DNA of 64,000 bases from Methylobacillus flagellatus_A (lineage in GTDB: Bacteria > Pseudomonadota > Gammaproteobacteria > Burkholderiales > Methylophilaceae): assembly GCF_031344055.1 (NCBI RefSeq), contig NZ_JADBEN010000003.1; one strand, given 5' to 3'. A model generated the notes under the pieces. It did no database searches and was not told where the DNA came from. It saw only the letters and a list, made by a program, of their open reading frames with translations. Position 1 is the first letter of the stretch; every line of letters begins with the position of its first letter. Positions 45,735 through 54,372 of this stretch are shown one piece after another. The translations under genes were made by a program, and so were the position numbers.

Positions 45735-47270
45735 ATGTCGAATGCAGTATCCAGAGGGCTGAACCCTGCCCAGATCAAGACCAATGTATTGAGCGGCCTG
45801 ACCGTGGCACTGGCGATGGTGCCGGAGACGATCGCGTTTGCCTTTGTGGCGCACGTCTCGCCATTAACCGGTTTGTATGCCGCGGTCATTGTCTCGTTCA
45901 TTACCGCCGCCTTTGGCGGGCGTCCCGGCATGATTTCCGGCGCGGCGGGTTCGCTGGCGGTGGTGATGACGGCCCTGGTGGTGCAGCACGGGGTGGAATA
46001 CCTGTTCGCGACCGTGGTGCTCATGGGGGTGCTGCAAATATTGTTCGCAGCGGCGAAGATGGGCAAGTACATCCGCATGGTGCCATACCCGGTGATGCTC
46101 GGCTTCGTGAATGGCTTGGCCATGGTGATCTTCTTCGCCCAGTTCAACCATTTCAAGGTGGCGTCGGAAGACGGCAGCATGCAATGGATGAGCGGGCCGT
46201 TGCTCTACACCATGCTGGCACTGGTAGCGCTGACGATGCTGGTGATTTACCTGCTGCCGCGGCTGACCAAGATCGTGCCTTCCGCATTGGCTGCGATTGT
46301 AGCGGTGTCGGCAGCGGTCGCGGCGATGGGGCTGGAAACCAAGACTGTGGGAGACTTGGGCTCGATTGCGGGAGGGTTGCCCAGCTTGCATGTGCCGCAA
46401 GTACCGCTCAGCCTGGAAACCCTCAAGATCGTCTTCCCTTATTCCCTGATCCTGGCCGCAATCGGCCTGATCGAGACCTTGCTTACGCTCAACCTGATCG
46501 ACGAGATGACCAATACGCGCGGCCAGCCCAACCGGGAATCGATGGCGCAAGGCGCGGCCAATGTGGTGACCGGGTTCTTTGGCGGCATGGGGGGCTGCGC
46601 CATGATAGGGCAAAGCATGATCAACATGAACGCGGGCGGCCTGCAACGCCTGTCCGGCATTGCCATGTCGGCTTTCCTGCTGTCGTTCATCCTGTTTGCC
46701 TCGCACTGGATCGAGATGATCCCGCTGGCTGCCTTGATCGGGGTGATTTTCGTCATGGCGATCAAGACTTTCGAGTGGGGCAGCTTCCGGCTGTTCGGTA
46801 GGGTGCCCAAGGCGGATATCTTCGTCGGCATCCTGGTGGCGCTCATCACGGTGGTTAGCGACTTGGCGGTGGCGGTGTTGGTCGGCGTGATCGTCTCGGC
46901 GCTGGTGTTTGCCTGGGAGCATGCCAAGGAAATCTCGGCCAGCGCCTATGTCGACGAGGCCGGGCGCAAGGTCTACATGCTCAAGGGCAGCGTGTTCTTT
47001 GCCTCGATTGCCAACTTCCAGGCCCTATTCAGCCCGCAGGACGACCCGGCGCAGGTGGTGGTGGATTTCAAGCAGGCCAAGGTGGTGGACCATTCGGCGC
47101 TGGCCGCGATCGATGCCCTGGCCGAGCGTTACGCCCAGCAGGGCAAGCAGCTATCGCTCAAGCACCTGAGCCCGGATTGTCGGACCTTGCTCGGGCGTGC
47201 GCGGGAGCTGGTCGAGGTCAACCTACTCGAAGACCCGACCTATCCGGTAGCGGACGACAAGCTGGGATAG
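45735..47270 (+). CDS. SulP-family anion permease with STAS domain
   Basis: 511 residues from ATG 45735, six bases after AGGAG; an ATG three bases earlier and a frame open to 45705 exist. About 12 membrane helices, with SulP motifs SGLTVALAMVPETIAFAFVA, GLYAAVIVSFITAAFGGRPG and NVVTGFFGGMGGCAMIGQSM. A C-terminal STAS domain (about 415-500, VVVDFKQAKVVDHSALAAID) is cytoplasmic. SulP carriers move sulfate, bicarbonate, molybdate or similar anions; the substrate is not evident here and no sulfur genes are adjacent. Confidence 0.93.
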   Translation: MSNAVSRGLNPAQIKTNVLSGLTVALAMVPETIAFAFVAHVSPLTGLYAAVIVSFITAAFGGRPGMISGAAGSLAVVMTALVVQHGVEYLFATVVLMGVLQILFAAAKMGKYIRMVPYPVMLGFVNGLAMVIFFAQFNHFKVASEDGSMQWMSGPLLYTMLALVALTMLVIYLLPRLTKIVPSALAAIVAVSAAVAAMGLETKTVGDLGSIAGGLPSLHVPQVPLSLETLKIVFPYSLILAAIGLIETLLTLNLIDEMTNTRGQPNRESMAQGAANVVTGFFGGMGGCAMIGQSMINMNAGGLQRLSGIAMSAFLLSFILFASHWIEMIPLAALIGVIFVMAIKTFEWGSFRLFGRVPKADIFVGILVALITVVSDLAVAVLVGVIVSALVFAWEHAKEISASAYVDEAGRKVYMLKGSVFFASIANFQALFSPQDDPAQVVVDFKQAKVVDHSALAAIDALAERYAQQGKQLSLKHLSPDCRTLLGRARELVEVNLLEDPTYPVADDKLG

Positions 47271-47277
47271 CTTCCGG

Positions 47278-47291
47278 CTTGGCTTGCCAAG
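47278..47291. terminator. Short hairpin between convergent SulP and GH2 genes
   Basis: CTTGGC-TT-GCCAAG, followed on the plus strand by CTTGTTT. A weak bidirectional terminator at best. Confidence 0.3.
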
Positions 47292-47310
47292 CTTGTTTGG
47301 GGCCATGGAC

Positions 47311-49515
47311 TTACTTCACGCTGAAACGGTACTGGTTGCGCCCCATGGATTTGCCATCTTGCCCGGTGATCTCGGCCTTGAGTTCATATTGCCCCTTCTC
47401 CAGCACCGGCAGCGGGTAGTCGCGCAGCTTGCGGCCGGAATCAGGCAGCATTTCCAGCGGCAGTTTGAGGCTGTCCAACTGCTTGCCTTCCCGGTACAAG
47501 GTCACCGTATAGCTGGCGTGCTCGAAGCCGCGCCAGGTATCGTTGATCGCCCATAGGCCGACTTGGGGAGACGCGCCTGCCTCGTATTCGTCCTGCTTCC
47601 ATTCCAGGCTCGGCAGGACAGGTTGGTAGGCGGTACGCAATGCTTCGTAGCCCGCCTTGGGGTCGCGCCAGTAATCGACGATGCCCCAGTTGATGGAAGG
47701 CCAGTTTTCCACGAACATGAACTGGAATACCGCAGAGACCGGGTTGTAGCGCTGGCGGCGGTAGTTTTCCACCGCGAACTGAATCAAGCGCGCCTGGTAG
47801 TGCTGGCTGTTGGCGATGAACTCCTCGATATTGCGGCCTTGTTTCACCCCGGCGAACTCGAACGTCTCCTTGCGCTGGAAGTTGTGGTATTCCCATTCCC
47901 GCCATTTGGCTTCAGTGTCGGGCCAGAGCAGGTCCTTGCTGAACATGCGTTTCAGGCCCTTGAGGTTGGGCAGCGCCTGGGCGCCGAATTCCGTGCTCCA
48001 GGGCGTGGGCGCGGGGCGCGAGAAAGCGAGCCAATGGTCGAAGTACCAGCCCATCCATTCATGCTCCTTGGTGGCTGACTCCTTGCGCACCACGCGTAAC
48101 GTATCCAGCTTGCTTACGTCTGCATAGAGCAATTCATCCAGCTTGCGGTTGATGTCGGGTTGGTAATCGGGATATTTCTGCGCCATCCAGGGCGAATCCC
48201 ACGGCGGCTCGTTGTGCATGGTCCAGGAAATGATGGATGGGTGCCGCTGCAGGGATTGCACCATGTCTTTCGCCTGGCTGCGCGCCTCTGTGACAAAGGC
48301 CGGGTCGTCGCTATAGCCCCACAACAACGGGAAATCCTGCGTGACCAATATGCCCATGCGGTCGCACAACTCGTAGAAATCCTTCCCGGTGACATGCGCG
48401 TGCACGCGCACGGCGTTGATATGGGCCGCCTGCATCATTTCCAGATCCTGCCGGTAGCGCGTCGGCGTCATCTCGGCCAGCCATTGACTGGCGATATAGT
48501 TGGTGCCTCTGAGGAACATGCGGCGGCCGTTGACGAACCATTGCAGGCTCTCATCCGCTTTGACTTCCCGCACGCCGAACACCTGTTGCTGCCGGTCCAG
48601 CAGCTTGCCCGAGGCGTCCTTGAGGCTGAGTTCCAGCTTGTACAGATTAGGCTTGCCATGTTCGTAGGGCCACCACAGGGCAGGATTGTCCAAGGGGAAG
48701 CTGAGGTCTAGGCGGTTGTTCCCTGTTTTCAAGATTTGCTGCTGAGAAAAATGCAATGCCGGCCCATTGAAGTTTTCCGGGCTGATGCTGGCTTCCACAG
48801 TCACGGGTGTTTCATGTGAAACATGTTGGCGGATCACGGCTTCCGTCTTGATCTCCCAATGCTGGGGTTTTGCTTGTGTTGCCTGCTTGCGGGGGGTGAC
48901 TTGCAATTGGCGCACTGCGGCCTGGTCGGCAAACTGCAATTCGACAGGCGCCCAGATGCCGCCGGTGTTCTTTTCCTGCCCGCGCTCGGACCAGGCGCCG
49001 CCGGGCCGGGTATCGTGATGGCTGAAAATCCCTTTCACCAGGCGTTTGTGCAAGGACCAATCCTCGGGTTTTTCCAAGGGGCTGTTCACCAACACGCGCA
49101 ACTGGTTATCTCCAGGCTTCACCAGGCCGGTGACATCGAACTCGAATGCCTGGAAGTAGCCGGTATGATGTCCGAGGTAGCGGCCGTTCAGCCATACGTC
49201 GGCGGCATAGTCCACGCCGTTGAATACCAGGTGGGCCACCCGGGAGGCATTCTGCGCGTTCAGCTTGAACTGGGTCTGGTACCAGGCAAAACCGCTGATG
49301 TTATGGCCTTGCCGATACCAATTGTCCGGGACGTTGATCTTCTTCCAGCCGAGCGCGGGCGCCTGCAGTTGAGGCGTGACATTGCCTGGATCGGCGACAG
49401 GCTGGAATTGCCAGCTGCCATTCAAGGATTGGTTGGATTCTTGCGCATGTGACGGCAAGGCATTGAGCGTGAGGCACAGCATCGGCAGCGTGAGCAGGCG
49501 GGAAAGATGGCGCAT
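47311..49515 (-). CDS. Secreted glycoside hydrolase family 2 protein
   Basis: 734 residues. Signal peptide about 1-24 (LTLNALPSHAQ). Sugar-binding jelly-roll domain (LNGSWQFQPV, DVWLNGRYLGHHTGYFQAFE), immunoglobulin-like domain, then TIM barrel with the acid/base at Glu436 (MHNEPPWDSPW) and nucleophile at Glu509 (STEFGAQ). Family members include beta-galactosidases, beta-mannosidases and beta-glucuronidases; the substrate cannot be told. Probably periplasmic. It is an isolated catabolic gene with no sugar transporter nearby. A parS-like sequence lies inside it (48808-48823). Confidence 0.9.
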   Translation of the reverse strand: MRHLSRLLTLPMLCLTLNALPSHAQESNQSLNGSWQFQPVADPGNVTPQLQAPALGWKKINVPDNWYRQGHNISGFAWYQTQFKLNAQNASRVAHLVFNGVDYAADVWLNGRYLGHHTGYFQAFEFDVTGLVKPGDNQLRVLVNSPLEKPEDWSLHKRLVKGIFSHHDTRPGGAWSERGQEKNTGGIWAPVELQFADQAAVRQLQVTPRKQATQAKPQHWEIKTEAVIRQHVSHETPVTVEASISPENFNGPALHFSQQQILKTGNNRLDLSFPLDNPALWWPYEHGKPNLYKLELSLKDASGKLLDRQQQVFGVREVKADESLQWFVNGRRMFLRGTNYIASQWLAEMTPTRYRQDLEMMQAAHINAVRVHAHVTGKDFYELCDRMGILVTQDFPLLWGYSDDPAFVTEARSQAKDMVQSLQRHPSIISWTMHNEPPWDSPWMAQKYPDYQPDINRKLDELLYADVSKLDTLRVVRKESATKEHEWMGWYFDHWLAFSRPAPTPWSTEFGAQALPNLKGLKRMFSKDLLWPDTEAKWREWEYHNFQRKETFEFAGVKQGRNIEEFIANSQHYQARLIQFAVENYRRQRYNPVSAVFQFMFVENWPSINWGIVDYWRDPKAGYEALRTAYQPVLPSLEWKQDEYEAGASPQVGLWAINDTWRGFEHASYTVTLYREGKQLDSLKLPLEMLPDSGRKLRDYPLPVLEKGQYELKAEITGQDGKSMGRNQYRFSVK
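48808..48823. promoter_or_regulatory. parS-like sequence inside the GH2 gene
   Basis: TGTTTCATGTGAAACA, one base different from canonical parS, at 12.5 kb beyond parS site 3. Coding constraint could produce it by chance, but intragenic parS sites are common near origins. Confidence 0.5.
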
Positions 49516-49528
49516 GGCGGGATTTCAC

Positions 49529-49556
49529 AAAAAAACAAGCCGGGCATGCCCGGCTT
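49529..49556 (-). terminator. Rho-independent terminator after the 32-residue protein gene
   Basis: On the minus strand AAGCCGGGCATGCCCGGCTT is followed by G and seven T. It lies 4 bases past the stop of the small gene at 49561-49659. Confidence 0.93.
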
Positions 49557-49560
49557 GGGG

Positions 49561-49659
49561 TCAGACTTCTACGGTTTTCGGCTTTTTATGATTGAGGTAA
49601 TAGTGTGTCAGCTTCTTCGCGACGTAGCCTGCGATCAGGGTCTTGAGTAGTAGTTTCAT
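49561..49659 (-). CDS. 32-residue basic miniprotein
   Basis: Sequence starts MKLLLKTLIAGYVAKKLTHY and ends YLNHKKPKTVEV. GGAGGT lies 6 bases before the ATG and a rho-independent terminator follows the stop, strong evidence for a real gene. It resembles the 25-residue protein at 58920-58997 (MKFLIKAAVLTYVVKRIAKS). Both look like a short amphipathic or membrane helix with basic residues at one end. The upstream SRPBCC gene is 32 bases away, so they are probably co-transcribed. Function unknown. Confidence 0.75.
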   Translation of the reverse strand: MKLLLKTLIAGYVAKKLTHYYLNHKKPKTVEV

Positions 49660-49690
49660 GAACAACCTCCTAACGTGGATGTGAATGATG

Positions 49691-50173
49691 CTAATGACGG
49701 GGCGTCGTTACTCGCTGAGTGCCTTGGTCGACTTGGCCGCGCCAGGCACCGGTAGCCGCGCCGCGTGATTCGATGAATCCCTTGAAGCGCTCCAGATCGC
49801 CTGTCACGCGGTGGCTGAGCACTCCGATGGCGTCACCGGCGTTTTCCAGCAAGCCTTCCGGGTCGTAATCCATTTGCAGCATAATGCGCGAAGTAGAATC
49901 GTCGATGTGGTGGAAAGTCACGACGCCGGCATTACGCGCGCCGGAGAGACTGTGCCAAGCGATGCGCTTGCCGGGAATCTGCTCTGTGATTTCCGCATCC
50001 CATTCCTTGCGTTGCCCGGCAATTTCAGCCTTCCAGTGCAAATGGGTGTCGTCCAACTGGGTAACTTCGATAATGCCTTCCATGAATAATGGAAAATCCT
50101 CAAATTGCGTCCATTGGTCATAGGCCACTTGGTCTGGTACGTTCACTTGTATGGATTTTTCGATCACTGGCAT
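49691..50173 (-). CDS. SRPBCC (polyketide cyclase/START-like) family protein
   Basis: 160 residues. The helix-grip fold sequence MPVIEKSIQVNVPDQVAYDQ, WTQFEDFPLFMEGI and TFHHIDDSTSRIMLQMDYDP matches the coenzyme Q10-binding/cyclase-like branch. It may bind a hydrophobic ligand, with an extra C-terminal tail of about 20 residues (WRGQVDQGTQRVTTPRH). GGAGGG precedes the ATG. Probably heads a two-gene unit with the miniprotein downstream. No enzymatic role can be assigned. Confidence 0.85.
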   Translation of the reverse strand: MPVIEKSIQVNVPDQVAYDQWTQFEDFPLFMEGIIEVTQLDDTHLHWKAEIAGQRKEWDAEITEQIPGKRIAWHSLSGARNAGVVTFHHIDDSTSRIMLQMDYDPEGLLENAGDAIGVLSHRVTGDLERFKGFIESRGAATGAWRGQVDQGTQRVTTPRH

Positions 50174-50333
50174 GACGCCCTCCTATCAATATGGATGGTT
50201 TCCAGGCTAAACAGTTCCGCTGAAATCGGCTTTCCTCAGCAGATATCCTGAGGCTCAGTGTAACGATAGCGCCGATTCGCGTGCATAGTCCGGGTTCCGA
50301 TAAGGCTGTCAGAGAAAGTGAATGCACACAGAT

Positions 50334-50585
50334 TCAAGGCCGGATTGTCACCGCGACCAGCCGCATGACGATCGGTCGCACCATTAACACGCATACAAAA
50401 GCCACTGGCATGGCCAGTTCGTAGGATTTCACCACCTTTTCAAGATAGCCTGGCCCAAGGCCGCTGTTGGCGCCCACGATGACCAGGCACATCAGCATGG
50501 CCATGATGCCGGACATGAAAAACGCGAATGCGACAGGGGTATATCGCTTGGGCAGGCCGAGGTTAAAGTTGGATAAGCGACGCAT
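50334..50585 (-). CDS. DUF2798-like small membrane protein
   Basis: 83 residues from ATG 50585 (MRRLSNFNLGLPKRYTPVAF); the frame extends to another ATG at 50600. Two transmembrane helices (VAFAFFMSGIMAMLMCLVIV, LAMPVAFVCVLMVRPIVMRL). Resembles DUF2798 proteins, function unknown. Divergent from a LysR regulator at 50718, a common sign that the regulator controls it. Confidence 0.75.
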   Translation of the reverse strand: MRRLSNFNLGLPKRYTPVAFAFFMSGIMAMLMCLVIVGANSGLGPGYLEKVVKSYELAMPVAFVCVLMVRPIVMRLVAVTIRP

Positions 50586-50717
50586 AATTTGTTGTTCCAA
50601 TGGATATCATTGGCGCCACTGTATCCAGGTTGTTCGTAAGCCAGTAGTAGCAAAACCCTAAATTTATTTTCAAGTTAAACTTACGAATTAATCGCAATAT
50701 ACAAAAAAGGCGGTCTT

Positions 50718-51641
50718 GTGGATAACCTGAAAGGCATCAGCAGCTTCGTCAAGGCGGTGGAAGAGGGCAGTATTGCCGCCGGGGCCAGAAGGCTGGGAAT
50801 TTCAGCCGCTGCCGCTAGCCAGAACATTGCCCGGCTGGAACAGCAGCTGGGTACGCGATTGCTGGCCAGGACCACGCGCAGCCTCGCCTTGACCGAAAGC
50901 GGCCAGCTTTATTACCAGCGCGTGCAATCGGTGATCGAGGAGCTCGCGCATGCCCAGGCAGAGCTGCACGAGCTTGCCGGCGAGCCGCGCGGCAAGTTGC
51001 GTATCGCCTGTTCCGCCGCTTTCGGGCGCAACGTGCTGGCTCCCATAGTGGCAGCGTTTGCGATCCGCTATCCCAGGCTCAAGGTGGAGCTGGTGCTGGC
51101 GGACCATTACGTCGACCATATCCGCGAGGAGATCGACCTCAGCATCCGGTTCTCCCAGCAATTGGAGCCGGGCCTTGTGGCGCGGCGGATCGCACGGGTG
51201 CCGTTGCGCTTCTGCGCCTCCCCGGCATATCTCGCCCAGCACGGCGTCCCGCATGACCCGGACGAGCTGGTTCATCACCAATGCCTGGTGCTGCGCGTGC
51301 CCCTGGACGGGCGTTTGCTGGGGTGGAGGTTTGCCAGGGATGGCCTGAGCTTCGAGGCCAAGCTTAACGATACCCTGGTTTGCAACGATATCGACTCCCT
51401 GGCGGTCATGGCGGCGGCCGGTGCCGGGATTGCGCGCATTGGAGCGTTTGTTGCCGACCGCCTGATTGCGCAGGGCCGCTTGGTGCCCTTGTTCGAACCG
51501 GGTGGCGAAAAAGCGCCCGCCGTCGAGATCGAGCCCCTGGATTTCTATGCCTGCTACCGCGATCGCCAGGCCGCTGCCGGCAAGCTCAGGCTGCTGATCG
51601 ACTTCCTCGTGGCCCATATTCCGGCGCAATGGCAGGCCTGA
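50718..51641 (+). CDS. LysR-family transcriptional regulator
   Basis: 307 residues, starting with GTG. N-terminal winged helix (FVKAVEEGSIAAGARRLGIS, AAAASQNIARLEQQLGTRLL) and C-terminal substrate-binding domain (GKLRIACSAAFGRNVLAPIV). Close to the LysR branch typified by DsdC/YafC-like regulators. Divergent from the DUF2798 gene with a 130-base spacer. Effector unknown. Confidence 0.93.
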   Translation: MDNLKGISSFVKAVEEGSIAAGARRLGISAAAASQNIARLEQQLGTRLLARTTRSLALTESGQLYYQRVQSVIEELAHAQAELHELAGEPRGKLRIACSAAFGRNVLAPIVAAFAIRYPRLKVELVLADHYVDHIREEIDLSIRFSQQLEPGLVARRIARVPLRFCASPAYLAQHGVPHDPDELVHHQCLVLRVPLDGRLLGWRFARDGLSFEAKLNDTLVCNDIDSLAVMAAAGAGIARIGAFVADRLIAQGRLVPLFEPGGEKAPAVEIEPLDFYACYRDRQAAAGKLRLLIDFLVAHIPAQWQA

Positions 51642-51662
51642 CCGTCTCAGCATCAAGCAGTT

Positions 51663-52820
51663 TCAGCCGAACAGGCTGGCCTGTTCCGGCGGGTCCGGTT
51701 CGATTTCGTCTGCGCGCACCAGGTTGCTGACCTTCACGCCCAGCAAACGGAAACGCTGATCCAGCGATACGCGCTTCAGGCAGGCGCCCGCAGCGCGGCG
51801 GATGGCGGCGGCGTCGTTGACGGGAGCGGGCAGGGTAAGGTCGCGGGTGGCCGTGCGGAAATCCTGGTACTTGATCTTGATGCCCACCGTGTGGCCGAGA
51901 TAGCCTTTGTGTTGCAGGTCGCCGGCGACGCGCTCGCACAGCGAGGTAAAGGCCGTGCCGAGCAGGCGCTTGTCCTGTTGGGCGTGCATGTCGCGCTCGA
52001 AGGTGGTTTCACGGCTCATGGACTTGGGCGTCGAGGTGGTGACCACGGGCCTGTCGTCCTCTCCCCGGGCTACGCGCATCAGCCAGTGCGAATAGCTCTG
52101 GCCGAAGTTTTCCTGCAGCAGGGCGAGGTCGGCTGACGCGAGGTCGGCGATGGTGTGGATGCCGAGCTTTTCCAGCTTGACCGCCGCCTTGGGGCCTATG
52201 CCGTTGATCTTCTTGGCGGGCAGCGGCCAGATGCGCTCGCGGAAAGCCTGGTCGTCGATGATAGTGAGCCCGTCGGGCTTGTCGAGGTCGGAGGCGATCT
52301 TGGCCAGCAGCTTGTTGGCCGCAATGCCGATCGAGCAGGAAAGGCCGGTAGCCTCAAACACGGCGTTCTTCAAGCGTTGGGCGAGGGCGGCGGTGTCTTC
52401 CTCGTGGGCGCTGAGGTCGAGATAGATTTCGTCGATGCCGCGGTTCTCGATCTGCGGCGCAATGGCGGCGACCGCGGCCTTGAACAGCCTGGAATAATGG
52501 CGGTAGGACTCGAAATCAGCGGGCAGCAGGATGGCGTCCGGCGCCAGTTGCGCGGATTTCATCAGGCCCATGGCAGAAAACACGCCGAAGGCCCTGGCCT
52601 CATAGGTCGAGGTGGTCACCACGCCGCGTCCGTTGTATTCGCGCAAGCGGAAGAATTGGATGCTGCCGTCGGCCAACTGCCTTGGCTGGTAAGCCGAACG
52701 GCCGCCTACCACCACGGCTTGGCCGCGCAGTTCCGGATAGCGCAGCAATTCCACCCCGGCAAAGAACATGTCCATGTCGAGATGGGCGATACGCCGGTCG
52801 GGGAAACGGGGGTCTTTCAT
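51663..52820 (-). CDS. dinB: DNA polymerase IV (Y family)
   Basis: 385 residues. RIAHLDMDMFFAGVELLRYP carries the metal-binding Asp; YSRLFKAAV and RGIDEIYLDLS supply the second acidic pair; SCSIGIAANKLLAKIASDLD KPDG-type helix is present, then a little-finger domain. The C terminus ends EIEPDPPEQASLFG, including a clamp-binding-type QASLFG motif. Performs error-prone translesion synthesis. No clear LexA site was noted upstream. Confidence 0.95.
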   Translation of the reverse strand: MKDPRFPDRRIAHLDMDMFFAGVELLRYPELRGQAVVVGGRSAYQPRQLADGSIQFFRLREYNGRGVVTTSTYEARAFGVFSAMGLMKSAQLAPDAILLPADFESYRHYSRLFKAAVAAIAPQIENRGIDEIYLDLSAHEEDTAALAQRLKNAVFEATGLSCSIGIAANKLLAKIASDLDKPDGLTIIDDQAFRERIWPLPAKKINGIGPKAAVKLEKLGIHTIADLASADLALLQENFGQSYSHWLMRVARGEDDRPVVTTSTPKSMSRETTFERDMHAQQDKRLLGTAFTSLCERVAGDLQHKGYLGHTVGIKIKYQDFRTATRDLTLPAPVNDAAAIRRAAGACLKRVSLDQRFRLLGVKVSNLVRADEIEPDPPEQASLFG

Positions 52821-52961
52821 CTGGGCGCTATGCTAGCAATGATTGTGCAGGTCTGCATCAAATCGTGGATTTTTGTTTAGCGTAATATTTTTTCAAAATA
52901 AGCTGGTGTTCATCAGGGTTTTTGGTTAGAATTCGCACCCTCTAGAAACATTATGTTTCAT

Positions 52962-53037
52962 GTCCCCATCGTCTAGAGGCCTAGGACATCGCCCTTTCAC
53001 GGCGGTAACCGGGGTTCGAATCCCCGTGGGGACGCCA
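52962..53037 (+). tRNA. tRNA-Glu (TTC)
   Basis: 76 nt with encoded CCA. Acceptor GTCCCCA/TGGGGAC, anticodon TTC in the CCTTTCACG loop, T-loop GGTTCGAATCC. Followed by an intrinsic terminator. Confidence 0.97.
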
Positions 53038-53045
53038 ATTCCAAT

Positions 53046-53077
53046 AAAAGCAGACCTTGAGCGTCTGCTTTTATTTT
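53046..53077 (+). terminator. Rho-independent terminator of tRNA-Glu
   Basis: AAAAGCAGAC, loop, GTCTGCTTTT then TTATTTT. Confidence 0.92.
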
Positions 53078-53111
53078 GCCTGTTACATCGGATCAACTGA
53101 TTGATTTCAAT

Positions 53112-54002
53112 ATGTTTGTTGGCGTGAAAGAATTCAGGTTGGCGGATGAAGAGCATGGGCTCTCGTTTCCCGCATTGGCGATGTATCCCACGCGGCAGGT
53201 GCCTGTCAGTCATGCGTTTGGCCCTTATGTCATGGATGTCGGCCCAGATGCTCCCGTGGCCCCCGGGCAATATCCCTTGATCCTGGTCTCGCACGGCAGC
53301 GGCGGCTCCCACCTGTTGTACCGGACCATCACCGCCCATCTTGCGCAGCACGGGTATGTCGTGGCGATGATCGAGCATTCCGGCAACAACCGGGTCGACA
53401 ATCAATTCATGGGCAAGGTGGAAAACCTGCAATACCGCCCGCGCCACCTCAAGCTCGCCGCCGACGCGCTCTACCGGGATGCCTTCCTCGGCTCGCACCT
53501 GCAGGCGGGCCAGCTCGGCGTCATCGGGCATTCCATGGGCGGCTATGCCGCTTTGGCGTTGGCCGGAGGGACGCCATGGTATCCGCCTGAAGCGTTCAAG
53601 CCGGGTTATCACGGGCCCGAACCCGCGATTGTCGAAGTGGAGCACGACGACAGGGTCAAGGCGCTGGTGTTGTTGGCGCCTGCCACGGTATGGTTCGCGC
53701 CAGAGCATGCGCTCGAAGGCGTCAACGTGCCTATTCTCATGCTCAGCGCCGAGCATGATCCTTACACCCCAGCGTGGCACAACGACATTGTGCTGAAGGG
53801 CGTGCGCGATCCAGCCAACATCACCAGCCGTTGCGTGAAGAACGCCGGGCATTTCTCTTTTCTCAGCCCATTCCCACCCAAGATCAAGCAGGGAGGGGCG
53901 TTGCCGACTGTCGACCCTGAAGGGTTCGACCGGGAGCGGTTCCACGAGCAGCTCAAGCAGGAAATCCTGGCTTACCTCAATCTCAGGTTCAAGATGGCAT
54001 GA
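53112..54002 (+). CDS. Alpha/beta hydrolase (platelet-activating-factor acetylhydrolase / dienelactone hydrolase-like)
   Basis: 296 residues from ATG 53112 (MFVGVKEFRLADEEHG). The frame opens earlier at a TTG in the T-tract of the tRNA terminator, which is an implausible start. The oxyanion strand is PLILVSHGSGGSHLLYRTI, the nucleophile elbow is GVIGHSMGGYAALALAG (Ser in GHSMGG), the acid is likely in LMLSAEHDPYTP and the His in KNAGHFSFLSPFPP. No signal peptide, so cytoplasmic. Substrate unknown. Confidence 0.85.
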   Translation: MFVGVKEFRLADEEHGLSFPALAMYPTRQVPVSHAFGPYVMDVGPDAPVAPGQYPLILVSHGSGGSHLLYRTITAHLAQHGYVVAMIEHSGNNRVDNQFMGKVENLQYRPRHLKLAADALYRDAFLGSHLQAGQLGVIGHSMGGYAALALAGGTPWYPPEAFKPGYHGPEPAIVEVEHDDRVKALVLLAPATVWFAPEHALEGVNVPILMLSAEHDPYTPAWHNDIVLKGVRDPANITSRCVKNAGHFSFLSPFPPKIKQGGALPTVDPEGFDRERFHEQLKQEILAYLNLRFKMA

Positions 54003-54007
54003 ACGCA

Positions 54008-54031
54008 AAAATGGGGCATCAGCCCCATTTT
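54008..54031. terminator. Bidirectional terminator between the hydrolase and BON genes
   Basis: AAAATGGGGC, loop ATCA, GCCCCATTTT; it serves both converging genes. Confidence 0.9.
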
Positions 54032-54066
54032 GGTTTCAATGCATTTGATTTCAACGCATCGACAGC

Positions 54067-54372
54067 TTAAGGAACGACGATATCGTCCTTGACGCCGGTC
54101 ACGCCCTTGACGCTCTTAGCCAGCTTCACGGCATGCTCAGCTTCAGCCTTGCTCTTGGCTGTGCCGCTCAGCTGCACCAGGCCGTCGCTATCGGTCTCAA
54201 CCTTGATGTCCGTAGCGCTGACCAGCTTGTCCTTGGCGAAAGCAGCCTTCACCTTGGTGGTGACGACAGAGTCGCTCAGCTTGGTTTCAATGCTGTCGCC
54301 TTCAGCAGCGAAGCTGGCAACTGGCATCATCAGGGCACTGATCAGGACTAGGCTTTTCAAATTCGCTTTCAT
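54067..54372 (-). CDS. Periplasmic BON-domain protein
   Basis: 101 residues. Signal peptide about 1-22 (LISALMMPVASFAAEG). One BON domain follows (TTKVKAAFAKDKLVSATDIK, VQLSGTAKSKAEAEHAVKLA). OsmY-like proteins of this size act in envelope or osmotic stress. GGAGTC lies before the ATG. Confidence 0.9.
   Translation of the reverse strand: MKANLKSLVLISALMMPVASFAAEGDSIETKLSDSVVTTKVKAAFAKDKLVSATDIKVETDSDGLVQLSGTAKSKAEAEHAVKLAKSVKGVTGVKDDIVVP

Noticed and set aside
53076..53111. TTG start giving 12 extra residues to the hydrolase
   Set aside because: The codon lies in the T-tract of the tRNA-Glu terminator.
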